From NCBI RefSeq assembly GCF_001423105.1, contig NZ_LMNV01000002.1:835363-899362 (forward strand): a stretch of 64,000 nt of DNA, read 5' to 3'. Below, one piece after another: positions 24,910 to 33,859 of this stretch; the first letter of the stretch is position 1; each line of letters starts with the position of its first letter. The position numbers were made by a program, and so were the translations under genes. Origin of the DNA: Frondihabitans sp. Leaf304. Lineage in GTDB: Bacteria; Actinomycetota; Actinomycetes; Actinomycetales; Microbacteriaceae. Below the pieces are notes generated by a model, which saw nothing but the letters and a program-made list of their open reading frames with translations, had not been told where the DNA came from and ran no database searches.

Positions 24910-25748
24910 CGGCGTCCACGACTGACTCTGCGGTGCCCTCGCCGGCACCGGCGATCGCCGTGGTGACGCTGGCCTCGGCAGCCCGGCGGGCCCACGTCGA
25001 CAACCAGCTGGCGGTGGTCGGTCGGTCGAGCGGGGTGCGCCGGATCCTCGTCTGGCTCGGCGACGACTCGCCGACCGGCATCGACGCGGAGGTCGTGTTG
25101 TCGGTTCCGCCAGGGCCCGATGGCCTGCGCCTGGCCGCCGCGCGCAACGCCGGCGCCGATCGGGCCGTGGCAGACGGTGCCGGGCTCGTCGTGTTCCTCG
25201 ATGCCGACTGCGTGCCGGATCCTTCGCTCTTCTCCGCCTACGCCGCCGCCTCGGCCGCGCACCCGGAGGCCGTGCTGTGCGGGCCGGTGACGTACCTTCC
25301 GCCCGGCGTCGATTCCCTCGACCCGGCCGCCCTCGACCGGCACCGGTCGCCCCATGCCGCACGCCCGGCACCGCCGAGAGGCCAGATCGTACTGGCCCCG
25401 GCCGACGACTATCGCCTGTTCTGGTCGCTGTCGTTCGCGCTGACCTCGACCGCGTGGAGTACCGGGCCGCGGTTCGACGAGACGTTCGAGGGGTACGGCG
25501 GCGAAGACACCGACTTCGCCTATCGACTGCGATCGGCCGGGGTGCCACTGGCCTGGGTGGGCGGCGCCGACGCCTACCACCAGCATCACCCGACCACCTC
25601 GCCTCCGGTCGCGCACCTCGACGACATTCTGCGGAACGGTGCCCTGTTCGCGCGCACCTGGGGTGAATGGCCGATGCTCGGCTGGCTGGAGGCCTTCGAG
25701 CGCGACGGGCTCGTGCGCCGCGTGGGTGCGGGGTGGGCTAGGCGCTAG
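24906..25748 (+). CDS. glycosyltransferase family 2 (galactosyltransferase-like)
   Basis: A 280-residue GT-A enzyme starting with GTG inside the previous stop (GTGA). The DxD metal site is VVFLDADCVPDPS. The C-terminal block FEGYGGEDTDFAYRLRSAG is the GGED motif also seen in the 19151 enzyme, suggesting related acceptor chemistry. The early nucleotide-binding strand is shorter than in the 435-residue paralogue, and there is no extra C-terminal domain. It is the last gene of the plus-strand block and is followed by a terminator-like inverted repeat. Confidence 0.85.
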   Translation: MTASTTDSAVPSPAPAIAVVTLASAARRAHVDNQLAVVGRSSGVRRILVWLGDDSPTGIDAEVVLSVPPGPDGLRLAAARNAGADRAVADGAGLVVFLDADCVPDPSLFSAYAAASAAHPEAVLCGPVTYLPPGVDSLDPAALDRHRSPHAARPAPPRGQIVLAPADDYRLFWSLSFALTSTAWSTGPRFDETFEGYGGEDTDFAYRLRSAGVPLAWVGGADAYHQHHPTTSPPVAHLDDILRNGALFARTWGEWPMLGWLEAFERDGLVRRVGAGWARR

Positions 25749-25784
25749 GGGCTTCGTGGGGCGTCGTTCATGCCCTCCAGCTAA

Positions 25785-25862
25785 GCGCGACGCACCCTCG
25801 GATGGCCACGGCACCCCTGGCAGACGAGGGTTTTCTGGACATTCGGGGGTGCGTCGAGCGCG
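25785..25862. terminator. inverted repeat between convergent genes
   Basis: GCGCGACGCACCC near 25785 pairs imperfectly with GGGTGCGTCGAGCGC near 25847-25861; a TTTTCT stretch lies inside the loop. It is positioned between the glycosyltransferase operon and the convergent DUF2510 gene. Confidence 0.5.
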
Positions 25863-25875
25863 TCATCATGTACCC

Positions 25876-26325
25876 CTAGGGGCGCGCGCGGAGAACGGCC
25901 AGACCGAGGGCCTCGAGAAAGGCGCCCCACTCGGTGGGCGTCGTGCGGCTGCTCCGCCGGATCGACGTCTCAGAAAACAGACTCGGCCGAGAACGCGGGC
26001 GCGCACCTATGAGAAGGAGGTCGAACGTATCGCCGTTCTTCGACACGAGCACCTCGGAAACGGTGCTGAGAGGGATGTGCTGGAGGGGCGGTCGGTCGAG
26101 CTTTGACCGATACAGGAGTGTGTCGCCGACGAGCTCGACGTACCCCGTCACGCCGCGGACGACGAGAGTTGCGGCGGGTAATTCGGGTGATGAGGGAGCC
26201 GGTGACGACGAGGATCCGGCCCGCGTCTCGGTCGTCCATCGCGTGCCGTCCCACCACCGCAACACGCCCGGAGTCGCATCCGGATACCAGCCGGCCGGCG
26301 CCCCGGGTGGAGGGAGGTCGCTCAT
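25876..26325 (-). CDS. DUF2510 domain-containing protein
   Basis: A 149-residue protein. Residues ~8-35 are a DUF2510 motif (PAGWYPDATPGVLRWWDGTR), a short tryptophan-rich module common in actinobacterial membrane-associated proteins. A Ser/Pro linker and a C-terminal beta-rich domain (about residues 55-149: LVVRGVTGYVELVGDTLLYR, VSEVLVSKNGDTFDLLLIG) resembling a PH-like fold follow. There is no membrane helix. It is divergent from the monosaccharide transporter, and its ATG lies ~55 bases from that operon's -35 element. Function unknown. Confidence 0.75.
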   Translation of the reverse strand: MSDLPPPGAPAGWYPDATPGVLRWWDGTRWTTETRAGSSSSPAPSSPELPAATLVVRGVTGYVELVGDTLLYRSKLDRPPLQHIPLSTVSEVLVSKNGDTFDLLLIGARPRSRPSLFSETSIRRSSRTTPTEWGAFLEALGLAVLRARP

Positions 26326-26379
26326 GGGCTCTCGCCCCTTTCCGGCGACACCGCCGTTATCCGATTGAGACACAGGTGA

Positions 26380-26435
26380 TTGTGCTTGGGCGACGATACC
26401 GCTTACGATTGCCCACAGCTTGTGAGCGCTCACAA
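26380..26435 (+). promoter_or_regulatory. promoter and LacI-family operator of the monosaccharide operon
   Basis: A -35-like TTGTGC (26380-26385) and a -10-like TACGAT (26404-26409) are 18 bases apart. A perfect palindrome TTGTGAGCGCTCACAA (26420-26435) starts about where transcription would begin, an ideal site for LacI-type repression. A related operator precedes the lacI-type gene at 30734. About 200 bases of untranslated leader follow before the first gene. Confidence 0.75.
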
Positions 26436-26503
26436 CGGAGCCGCCCCCACAGCATTCCTGTTTCTCAGCCACATTTCGCCAGCCAAGACATTGGAGTCTC
26501 GCC

Positions 26504-26527
26504 ATGACGACCTCTGCGCTCACCTAA
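26504..26527 (+). CDS. possible 7-residue leader peptide
   Basis: Within the long leader, TTGGAG is followed seven bases later by ATG and an eight-codon frame, MTTSALT-stop. Position and ribosome site suggest a translated leader. The residues suggest no obvious amino-acid attenuation, so it may be fortuitous. Confidence 0.25.
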   Translation: MTTSALT

Positions 26528-26628
26528 CTCGCTCCACTTCTCCTCCCCCTCGGGTTTGCCATCGGCATGCCCTGCATCACAACGATCACCCACACAGAGC
26601 ACTATCCCCACAACACAAAAGGAACATC

Positions 26629-27756
26629 ATGAAGACAAAGAAGTTCTTCGTCGGCGCCGCCGCCATCGGCCTCGCCTTCTCCCTCGCCGCCTGCTCCGGC
26701 GGCCGTGGCGCCACTAACACCGACGCCGGCTCGGGCGACAACAAGGGTGCCCTCATCGGCGTCGCGATGCCGACCAAGGTCTCCGAGCGCTGGATCAAAG
26801 ACGGCAACGCCGTCAAGAGCGACCTCGAGAAAAAGGGCTACAAGGTCGACCTCGAGTACGCCGACAACAAGATCCCGACGCAGGCCCAGCAGGTCAGCAA
26901 CATGATCACCAAGGGCGCCAAGGTGCTCATCGTCGCCTCGATCGACGGTGGCTCGCTCAGCGACCAGCTCGACTCGGCAGCCAAGGCCGGAATCAAGGTC
27001 ATCTCGTACGACCGTCTCCTCACCGGCTCGAAGAACGTCGACTACTACGTCTCGTTCGACAACTACAAGGTCGGCGTCGACCAGGCCACCAGCCTTCTGA
27101 CCGGACTCGGCGTTCTCGACGCCGATGGCAAGAAGACCGGCGACAAGAAGGGCCTCAACATCGAGCTCTTCGCCGGTAGCCCCGACGACAACAACGCCAC
27201 GTTCTTCTTCAACGGCGCGATGGCCACCCTCAAGCCCTATATCGCCGACGGCACCCTCGTCGTGGGCTCGGGTCAGACCGGCTTCACGCAGGCCGCCACG
27301 CTGCAGTGGGACCCGGCTACCGCCAAGGCTCGTATGCAGAACCTGATCGCGAAGTCGTACTCCGGCGGAAAGAACGTCGACGGCATCCTCTCGCCCTACG
27401 ACGGCATCTCGATCGGCATCATCTCGGCGCTTCAGGGTGCTGGCTACGGAACCTCGTCGAAGCCGCTCCCGGTCATCACCGGCCAGGACGCCGAAGCCGC
27501 TTCGGTCAAGTCGATCATCGCGGGTGAGCAGTACTCCACCATCTACAAAGACACGCGCCAGCTGGCCACCGAGTCCGTCACGATGGCCGACGACCTGCTG
27601 AACGGCAAGACCCCCGAGGTCAACGACACCAAGAGCTACGACAACAAGGTCAAGGTCGTCCCGACCTACCTGTTCCAGCCCACCGTCGTCACGAAGGACA
27701 ACTACCAGAAGGTCCTCATCGACAGCGGCTACTACACCGAGGCCGACCTCAAGTAG
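26629..27756 (+). CDS. chvE: multiple-monosaccharide ABC transporter substrate-binding lipoprotein (ChvE-like)
   Basis: A 375-residue sugar-binding protein. The signal [18 protein letters not shown] is followed by LAAC, a lipobox with Cys at about 22. The mature domain is a type-I periplasmic binding fold: [20 protein letters not shown], then [20 protein letters not shown] and [20 protein letters not shown], as in ChvE/XylF relatives. AAAGGA precedes the ATG. Codon use is strikingly biased to AAG/AAC/GAC, as for a highly expressed gene. A terminator-like hairpin after the stop may raise its dose over the membrane components. Ligands are probably several aldoses. Confidence 0.9.
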   Translation: MKTKKFFVGAAAIGLAFSLAACSGGRGATNTDAGSGDNKGALIGVAMPTKVSERWIKDGNAVKSDLEKKGYKVDLEYADNKIPTQAQQVSNMITKGAKVLIVASIDGGSLSDQLDSAAKAGIKVISYDRLLTGSKNVDYYVSFDNYKVGVDQATSLLTGLGVLDADGKKTGDKKGLNIELFAGSPDDNNATFFFNGAMATLKPYIADGTLVVGSGQTGFTQAATLQWDPATAKARMQNLIAKSYSGGKNVDGILSPYDGISIGIISALQGAGYGTSSKPLPVITGQDAEAASVKSIIAGEQYSTIYKDTRQLATESVTMADDLLNGKTPEVNDTKSYDNKVKVVPTYLFQPTVVTKDNYQKVLIDSGYYTEADLK

Positions 27757-27767
27757 GTCGCCCCGGG

Positions 27768-27802
27768 GCGAGGCGGGCCGCGTACTCCGTGGCCCGCCTC
27801 GC
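27768..27802 (+). terminator. intra-operon hairpin
   Basis: GCGAGGCGGGCC (27768-27779) pairs perfectly with 27791-27802 around an 11-base loop, followed by TCTTCT. Its place between the binding-protein and ATPase genes suggests partial termination. Confidence 0.65.
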
Positions 27803-27847
27803 TCTTCTGCCCCACATCCCCACTCAGAACCCGAGCAAGGAGCCCCT

Positions 27848-29401
27848 GTGGCGAACACCATCCTCGAGATGCGTGAGATCACCAAGACCTTCCCCGGCGT
27901 CAAAGCCCTCCAAGACGTCACTCTGGAGGTCGAACGCGGCCAGGTCCACGCGATCTGCGGCGAAAACGGCGCTGGCAAGTCGACGCTGATGAAGGTGCTC
28001 TCCGGCGTCTACCCCGCCGGAAGCTTCGACGGCCAGATCCTCCTCGACGGCAAGGCCGTCGACTTCAAGAACATCAACGACTCCGAAGACGCGGGCGTCG
28101 TCATCATCCACCAGGAGCTGGCCCTCAGCCCGTTCCTGTCGATCGCCGAGAACATCTTCCTCGGCAACGAGCGGTCGAAGCTCGGTTTCATCGACTGGAA
28201 CGACACCAACCTCGAGGCGGCCAAGCTGCTCGCCCGGGTCGGCCTGCGCGACAACCCGATCACGAAGATCGTCGACATCGGAGTCGGCAAGCAGCAGCTG
28301 GTCGAGATCGCGAAGGCGCTCTCCAAGAAGGTCAAGATCCTGATCCTCGACGAGCCGACGGCCGCGCTGAACGACGACGACTCCGCCCACCTGCTCGACC
28401 TCATCAAGAGCCTGCAGGGCCAGGGCATCACGTCGATCATCATCAGCCACAAGCTCAACGAGATCAAGGCGATCGCCGACAAGGTCACGATCATCCGCGA
28501 CGGCAAGACCATCGAGACGCTCGACGTCCATGCCGGGGAGGTCTCCGAAGACCGCATCATCAAGGCGATGGTCGGTCGCGATCTCGAAAGCCGCTACCCC
28601 GACCACACGTCGAACATCGGCGAGGAGCTCCTGCGGATCGAGGATTGGACCGTCCACCACCCGCTCGACGCCACCCGCGAGGTCGTCCATCACGCCAACC
28701 TGAACGTGCGCGCCGGTGAGATCGTCGGCATCGCAGGCCTCATGGGCGCCGGTCGCACCGAGCTCGCCATGAGTGTGTTCGGCCACAGCTACGGCACCAA
28801 CATCTCGGGCACCGTCTACAAGCGGGGCACGCCGATCAAGACGAACACCGTGTCGAATGCCATCAAGAACGGTCTGGCATACGCCACCGAAGACCGCAAG
28901 CGATACGGCCTCAACCTGATCGACGACATCAAGCGGAACATCTCTGGTGCGGCGCTGAACAAGCTCGAGCACCTCGGCTTCGTCGACGCCTCGAAAGAGA
29001 CGATCGTCGCAGACAAGTACCGCAAAGACATGAACATCAAGGCCCCGAACGTCTCGGTGCTCACCGGCAAGCTGTCGGGCGGCAACCAGCAGAAGGTCGT
29101 CCTCTCGAAGTGGATGTACTCGGATCCTGACGTCCTCATCCTCGATGAGCCCACCCGGGGCATCGACGTCGGTGCGAAGTACGAGATCTACACGATCATC
29201 AACCAACTCGCCGACCAGGGGAAGGGCGTCATCGTCATCTCCTCCGAGCTGCCCGAGCTGCTCGGCATCTGCGACCGCATCTACACACTCTCGGAGGGGC
29301 GCATCACAGCGGACGTACCGCGTGACCAGGCCACCCCCGAGTTCCTTCTGAAGCACATGACCCAAGAACGAGAGGCTCCCGTCAATGAGCGCGACATCTG
29401 A
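27848..29401 (+). CDS. mmsA: multiple-monosaccharide ABC transporter ATP-binding protein
   Basis: A 517-residue double ATPase of the sugar (CUT2) type. The first half has Walker [10 protein letters not shown] (about residues 38-46) and Walker [11 protein letters not shown]. The second half has a degenerate Walker A region ([20 protein letters not shown]), signature [15 protein letters not shown] and Walker [14 protein letters not shown]. This two-domain layout with a non-canonical second P-loop is normal for the family. GTG start after AAGGAG. Its end overlaps the permease start by 17 bases. Confidence 0.93.
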   Translation: MANTILEMREITKTFPGVKALQDVTLEVERGQVHAICGENGAGKSTLMKVLSGVYPAGSFDGQILLDGKAVDFKNINDSEDAGVVIIHQELALSPFLSIAENIFLGNERSKLGFIDWNDTNLEAAKLLARVGLRDNPITKIVDIGVGKQQLVEIAKALSKKVKILILDEPTAALNDDDSAHLLDLIKSLQGQGITSIIISHKLNEIKAIADKVTIIRDGKTIETLDVHAGEVSEDRIIKAMVGRDLESRYPDHTSNIGEELLRIEDWTVHHPLDATREVVHHANLNVRAGEIVGIAGLMGAGRTELAMSVFGHSYGTNISGTVYKRGTPIKTNTVSNAIKNGLAYATEDRKRYGLNLIDDIKRNISGAALNKLEHLGFVDASKETIVADKYRKDMNIKAPNVSVLTGKLSGGNQQKVVLSKWMYSDPDVLILDEPTRGIDVGAKYEIYTIINQLADQGKGVIVISSELPELLGICDRIYTLSEGRITADVPRDQATPEFLLKHMTQEREAPVNERDI

Positions 29402-30623
29402 GCTCAAGTCACCCCGCCAGGACCTCGTTCCTGGCAAGCAGCCCGGACCACTGGGGTTGGCCACCCGCTACCTTGCGGGCCAGCTGCGCCAGATCGGCCT
29501 CTTCATCGCGCTGATCGTGATCGTCCTGTTCTTCCAGATCACGACAAATGGCATCACCTTGGCTCCGATCAACGTGTCGAACCTGGTGATCCAGAACAGC
29601 TATATCCTGATCCTCGCGATCGGCATGGTGATGATCATCATCGCCGGCCACATCGACCTCTCGGTCGGTTCGGTCGTCGCGTTCATCGGTGCCATGTCGG
29701 GTGTCATGATCACGCAGTGGGGCCTTCCCTGGTGGGCGGCGATCATCCTCTGCCTCATCCTCGGAGCCCTCGTCGGCGCCTGGCAGGGGTTCTGGGTCGC
29801 CTACTTCGGCATCCCGGCGTTCATCGTCACGCTCGCCGGAATGCTCGCATTCCGCGGCGCGGCCCAGATCGCTCTGGGCGGCGCTCAGATCTCCCCGTTC
29901 CCCGCACCGTTCCGCGCCCTCGGCTCGGGCTTCTTGCCCGCAATCGGCACGTCGGGCTACGAGCCGCTGACCCTCATCATCGGCGGCGTGGCTGCCGTGG
30001 CGCTTGTCATCAGCGGATTACGTGGTCGGGCGGTCCGACGCAAGTACGAGCTCGAGGACGAGCCATTCGCCTGGTTCATCGTCAAGCTGGCCTTCACGGT
30101 CGTCCTCGTCGGCTACGTGGCGTACCTGCTGTCGAGCTACAGCGGCACGCCGATCGTCCTCGTCGTCCTCGGTGCGCTGGTCATCATCTACGCGTCGGTG
30201 ATGCGTAATTCCGTCTTCGGTCGCCACACCTACGCAATCGGCGGAAACCTCCAGGCCGCCGCGCTCTCGGGTATCAAGACGAAGCGCGTCACCTTCCTGC
30301 TGTTCGTCAACATGGGTGTCATCTCGGCTCTCGCCGGACTCGTGTTCACCGGACAGCTGAACCTCGCCAGCCCGAGCGCCGGAAACGGCTTCGAGCTCGA
30401 CGCCATCGCGGCCGTCTTCATCGGTGGCGCTGCCGTCACCGGTGGTATCGGAACCGTGCCGGGCGCCATCGTCGGTGGTCTCATCATCGGAATCCTGAAC
30501 AACGGTATGTCGATCCTCGGTGTGCAGACGGAGTACCAGTCGCTCATCAAGGGCCTCGTGCTCTTGGCCGCGGTCGCGTTCGACGTGTTCAACAAGCGCC
30601 GCGCCGCCTCGTCGATCAAGTAG
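29385..30623 (+). CDS. mmsB: multiple-monosaccharide ABC transporter permease
   Basis: A 412-residue CUT2-type permease with about ten membrane helices after a ~35-residue polar N-terminus. Typical blocks are [40 protein letters not shown] and [21 protein letters not shown] ~60-residue polar insertion with basic and acidic residues (about 205-230, [18 protein letters not shown]) is characteristic of GguB/MmsB rather than RbsC, which supports the multiple-monosaccharide assignment. It is translationally coupled to the ATPase. Confidence 0.92.
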   Translation: MSATSELKSPRQDLVPGKQPGPLGLATRYLAGQLRQIGLFIALIVIVLFFQITTNGITLAPINVSNLVIQNSYILILAIGMVMIIIAGHIDLSVGSVVAFIGAMSGVMITQWGLPWWAAIILCLILGALVGAWQGFWVAYFGIPAFIVTLAGMLAFRGAAQIALGGAQISPFPAPFRALGSGFLPAIGTSGYEPLTLIIGGVAAVALVISGLRGRAVRRKYELEDEPFAWFIVKLAFTVVLVGYVAYLLSSYSGTPIVLVVLGALVIIYASVMRNSVFGRHTYAIGGNLQAAALSGIKTKRVTFLLFVNMGVISALAGLVFTGQLNLASPSAGNGFELDAIAAVFIGGAAVTGGIGTVPGAIVGGLIIGILNNGMSILGVQTEYQSLIKGLVLLAAVAFDVFNKRRAASSIK

Positions 30624-30647
30624 ACGAAGCGCACATCCCCGGCAATC

Positions 30648-30674
30648 GGCCCCGAACGCTCGTCGTTCGGGGCC
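30648..30674 (+). terminator. operon-end terminator
   Basis: A perfect 11-base stem, GGCCCCGAACG (30648-30658) with 30664-30674, and a 5-base loop, 25 bases after the permease stop. The downstream sequence is only mildly T-rich. Confidence 0.75.
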
Positions 30675-30733
30675 GTTCGCCTTTCGTCGGGCGACCCGAC
30701 ACGAGATTCAGCCGACACCCGTAGGCCAGCCCG

Positions 30734-30749
30734 ATGTGAGCGATCACAT
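30734..30749. promoter_or_regulatory. LacI-family operator (autoregulatory)
   Basis: ATGTGAGCGATCACAT matches the operator at 26420 in the TGTGAGC-half and has symmetric ATGTGA/TCACAT arms. It lies 21 bases before the regulator's GTG start, which implies autoregulation. Confidence 0.7.
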
Positions 30750-30769
30750 GCCACCCGAAGGACACCCCC

Positions 30770-31783
30770 GTGAAGGCACTCAAGACGCGACAGGCGACGA
30801 TCTTCGACGTGGCGCGACTGGCCGGGGTCTCGCACCAAACCGTCTCGCGCGTGCTGAACGACCTGCCGAACGTCCGCCCGACGACCCGCGACAAGGTCGA
30901 GGTCGCCATCCGCCAGCTGAGCTACACCCCCTCCCCCGCGGCGCGGGCCCTGGTCACCCGGCGCTCGGCCACCATCGCGGTCTTGAACACGGGCGCAGCC
31001 GACTTCGGACCGGCGAGCATCGCGATCGGTCTGTGTGAGGCAGCCGGGCCCGCGAACTACACCGTGACGATGTCGAACTCGGGTGGGTCGGATCCTGAAT
31101 CCATCCGCTCCGTGATCGTGCAGTTCGTGCGGCAGAACGTCGAGGCCATCGTCGTGATCGCTGCCCGCAGTGCAAGCCTCGAGGCGCTCTCGGGCATCGA
31201 CCTCGACATTCCCCTGCTGACGATCGAATCGGCCGGACGCCCCGGATTCCACAGCGTCTCACTCGACCAGTACCGGGGCGCTCGCCTGGCGGTCCGCCAC
31301 CTGATCGACCTCGGCCACACGCGCATCGAGCACGTGGCCGGGCCCTCCGACTCCCTCGACGCTCTCGAGCGACTGCGCGGCTGGCGGGACGAGCTCGGTG
31401 AGGCCGGCATCGCGGCCCCCCGCCCCCTGCAGGGATCCTGGACACCCGACTCAGGATCCGACGCGGCCACAGAACTGCTCGCCCGGTCGGATCGCGGCAC
31501 GGCCGTGTTCGTCGCCAACGACCAGATGGCACTCGGCTTCATGCACACGCTCGAGCGCGCCGGCATCCACGTGCCCGACGACATCAGCGTGATCGGCTAC
31601 GACGACATCCCCGAGGCCGCGTACTTCACTCCGCCGTTGACCACGATGAAGCAGGACTTCGACGCGCTGGGTCGCCAGATCATGGGGCATCTGCTCGAGG
31701 TGCTGCGGGATCCTGCTGCTCCCTCGCCGACGCGGTTCGTGCCGTCGCTCGTCGTTCGGGAGTCGGTGCGGGCGCTTCGGTAG
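30770..31783 (+). CDS. LacI family transcriptional regulator
   Basis: A 337-residue sugar-responsive repressor. The helix-turn-helix and hinge cover residues ~5-60 (ATIFDVARLAGVSHQTVSRV, then LNDLPNVRPTTRDKVEVAI). The rest is a periplasmic-binding-like ligand domain (AVFVANDQMALGFMHTLERA, VPDDISVIGYDDIPEAAYFT). The GTG start has a GAAGGA ribosome site. Directly after the transporter operon, and with matching palindromes before both, it is the likely repressor of sugar uptake. The inducer is probably the transported sugar. Confidence 0.93.
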   Translation: MKALKTRQATIFDVARLAGVSHQTVSRVLNDLPNVRPTTRDKVEVAIRQLSYTPSPAARALVTRRSATIAVLNTGAADFGPASIAIGLCEAAGPANYTVTMSNSGGSDPESIRSVIVQFVRQNVEAIVVIAARSASLEALSGIDLDIPLLTIESAGRPGFHSVSLDQYRGARLAVRHLIDLGHTRIEHVAGPSDSLDALERLRGWRDELGEAGIAAPRPLQGSWTPDSGSDAATELLARSDRGTAVFVANDQMALGFMHTLERAGIHVPDDISVIGYDDIPEAAYFTPPLTTMKQDFDALGRQIMGHLLEVLRDPAAPSPTRFVPSLVVRESVRALR

Positions 31784-31807
31784 TGAGCTGCTCTGCAGTG
31801 CGAGGTC

Positions 31808-31862
31808 GCGCGAATCGGCCGGCATCGCGCGCCGCGGCGCTGTGACCTTGGCCGATTCACGC
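31808..31862. terminator. inverted repeat between convergent genes
   Basis: GCGCGAATCGGCC (31808-31820) pairs with GGCCGATTCACGC (31850-31862), 12 of 13 positions. It lies between the convergent LacI and DtxR-family genes. Confidence 0.5.
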
Positions 31863-31884
31863 GAGGTCGGCGGGCCGAATCAGG

Positions 31885-32523
31885 TCAGGTCGCGAGCCCG
31901 GAAGCAATCGACGCGACGGGAACCACCCAAATATCGCCGACCCCCTCGCCCACGGAGACCGAACTGACAATGGCCCCGGGCACGAGACCGAGCTGCTGCG
32001 CCCGGACGAGCTCCGATGGGTCGGCGTCAGACACGCGCACGACCCGGTACTCCCCGGGAGGCGCCACCGCAAGGCGCACTGCGTCGCCCGGCACGGCCGT
32101 CGCGCCGTCCCGAGACGGAATCGGGTCGCCGTGCGGGTCGGCGACGGGCCGCCCGAGGAAGTCGTCGATTCGATCGATCAGCGTCGTCGACACGGCATGC
32201 TCGAGTCGCTCCGCCTCGTCGTGCACCTCGCTCCAGCCGTAGCCGAGGCTGGTGACGAGAAACGTCTCGATCAGCCGGTGTCGCCGAACCATGTCGAGCG
32301 CGAAGCTCGTTCCGCGAGGCGTGAGACTGACCGGACGATAGGGCTCGTAGTCGACGAGGCCCTGGGTTGCGAGCCGGCGCATCGTGTCGGTGACGTTGGC
32401 GGGAGTCGTGCCGAACCGCTCGGCGAGGCCCTTTGCCGTGATCGGCGGATCGCCCCACTCCGTCGCCGCCCAGATCGCCTTGACGTAATCCTGGGCGACG
32501 GAGCTGATCGAATCGGTGTCCAC
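31885..32523 (-). CDS. DtxR/MntR family metal-dependent transcriptional regulator
   Basis: A 212-residue metalloregulator. Residues ~5-65 form the winged helix (AQDYVKAIWAATEWGDPPIT, then GLAERFGTTPANVTDTMRRL). Residues ~70-140 form the dimerisation and metal domain (MVRRHRLIETFLVTSLGYGW, SEVHDEAERLEHAVSTTLID), which carries the expected His/Glu ligands. The C-terminal ~65 residues form an SH3-like FeoA domain. The GTG at 32523 is chosen. It follows mntH by 11 bases on the same strand, which points to Mn(II) as co-repressor; IdeR-type iron control is the alternative. Confidence 0.88.
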   Translation of the reverse strand: MDTDSISSVAQDYVKAIWAATEWGDPPITAKGLAERFGTTPANVTDTMRRLATQGLVDYEPYRPVSLTPRGTSFALDMVRRHRLIETFLVTSLGYGWSEVHDEAERLEHAVSTTLIDRIDDFLGRPVADPHGDPIPSRDGATAVPGDAVRLAVAPPGEYRVVRVSDADPSELVRAQQLGLVPGAIVSSVSVGEGVGDIWVVPVASIASGLAT

Positions 32524-32534
32524 GGCTGTCGACT

Positions 32535-33803
32535 CTACGGCCCGGCCACTGTCAACACGACGAGCACCACGTTGAGCAGGCCGATCGAAGCAGTAACGAC
32601 CCAGGCGACGACGGTCAGGATCCGGTGGTTTGCAAACACCCCCATGATCGAGTGGTCGCTGGTGTACTTCACCAGCGGCACCAGCGCGAACGGGATGCCG
32701 ATGCTCAGCAAAACCTGGCTGAGAACGAGCGCCCGGGTCGGTTCGAATCCCGTCGACAGGATGACCAGCGCCGGGATGAGGGTGACGACTCGGCGCACCA
32801 GGAGGGGGATGCGGAGGTGCAGCAGCCCCGCCATGATCGTGGAGCCGGCATAGCACCCGACCGACGTCGAGGCGAGGCCGGACGCGAGGAGCCCGACACC
32901 GAAGATCACCCCGACGGCCGGGCCGAGGGCCGCCACTACGGCGGCGTGGGCCCCCTCGATCGTGTCGGTGCCGTCGACACCACGAAGGCTCGAGGCGGCG
33001 AGCAGCAGCATGGCGACGTTGACCGTGCCGGCGAGCACAAGAGCGAGCACGACGTCGACGCGCGTCGCTTTGAGGAGCCGTCGGATCCTGGGCTCTTCGA
33101 GGGTGGCGCCGTGCCGGTCGCGAGCGAGCCCCGAATGCAGGTAGATGGCATGGGGCATCACCGTCGCGCCCAGCATGCTGGCGGCCAGCAGCACCGTCTG
33201 CGTGCCCTCGAAGCGCGGCACGATGCCGGCGGCCGCGTCGCTCCACGAGACCGGGCTGACGACGACCCCGGCGAGGAACCCGATCGCGATGATGGCGAGA
33301 AGCGCGATGATGACGAACTCGAACGGTCGCTGCCCTCGACGCGACTGGATCGACAGCAGCACCATCGAGACGACGCCGACGATCAGCCCGCCGAGGGGTA
33401 GCGGAACGCCGAAGAGGATCTGCAGCGCGATGGCGCCGCCGATCACCTCGGCGAGGTCGGTGCCCGCGGCGATCACCTCGGCCTGCGCCCAGAAGAGGAG
33501 CCGTCGCCGTCGAGGCAGCCGCTCCCCCAGCAGCTCGGGCAGGCTGCGGCCGGTGACGAGACCGAGCTTCGCCGACAGGTACTGGATGATCACGGCCATC
33601 ACGTTCGCGGCGACGAGCACCCAGACGAGCAGGTAGCCATACGAGGCACCGGCGGTCAGGTTCGCGGCGACATTGCCGGGGTCGACGTAGGCGATCGCAG
33701 CGACGAACGCGGGGCCCAACAACCACAGCAGTCGGGCCTCGGGGCGCGCACCGGGTTTCGGGCCGCGCTCGCGCGCCAGGGTCGTCGTCTCGGAGTCGCT
33801 CAC
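32535..33803 (-). CDS. mntH: Nramp family divalent metal transporter
   Basis: A 422-residue proton-coupled Mn(II)/Fe(II) importer. It has about eleven membrane helices, the helix-1 metal motif YVDPGN (about residues 40-45) and the helix-6 motif TVMPHAIYLHSG (about 213-224); both metal-binding blocks are intact. The GTG start at 33803 has no Shine-Dalgarno and lies four bases from a palindrome, so the mRNA may be leaderless. It is the first gene of the mntH-regulator operon, probably repressed by the downstream gene product when manganese is replete. Confidence 0.9.
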   Translation of the reverse strand: MSDSETTTLARERGPKPGARPEARLLWLLGPAFVAAIAYVDPGNVAANLTAGASYGYLLVWVLVAANVMAVIIQYLSAKLGLVTGRSLPELLGERLPRRRRLLFWAQAEVIAAGTDLAEVIGGAIALQILFGVPLPLGGLIVGVVSMVLLSIQSRRGQRPFEFVIIALLAIIAIGFLAGVVVSPVSWSDAAAGIVPRFEGTQTVLLAASMLGATVMPHAIYLHSGLARDRHGATLEEPRIRRLLKATRVDVVLALVLAGTVNVAMLLLAASSLRGVDGTDTIEGAHAAVVAALGPAVGVIFGVGLLASGLASTSVGCYAGSTIMAGLLHLRIPLLVRRVVTLIPALVILSTGFEPTRALVLSQVLLSIGIPFALVPLVKYTSDHSIMGVFANHRILTVVAWVVTASIGLLNVVLVVLTVAGP

Positions 33804-33807
33804 AAAG

Positions 33808-33821
33808 TTAAGCTAGCTTAA
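33808..33821. promoter_or_regulatory. DtxR/MntR-type operator
   Basis: The perfect 14-base palindrome TTAAGCTAGCTTAA stands out as AT-rich in this GC-rich sequence. It lies immediately upstream of the mntH start. It resembles DtxR-family boxes (TTAGGxTAxCCTAA class). On the minus strand TAAGCT within it could also serve as the -10 element. Confidence 0.75.
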
Positions 33822-33859
33822 ACTGTCGGCGTCCGCCCATGTCGGCGCCGCCGAGGTTG

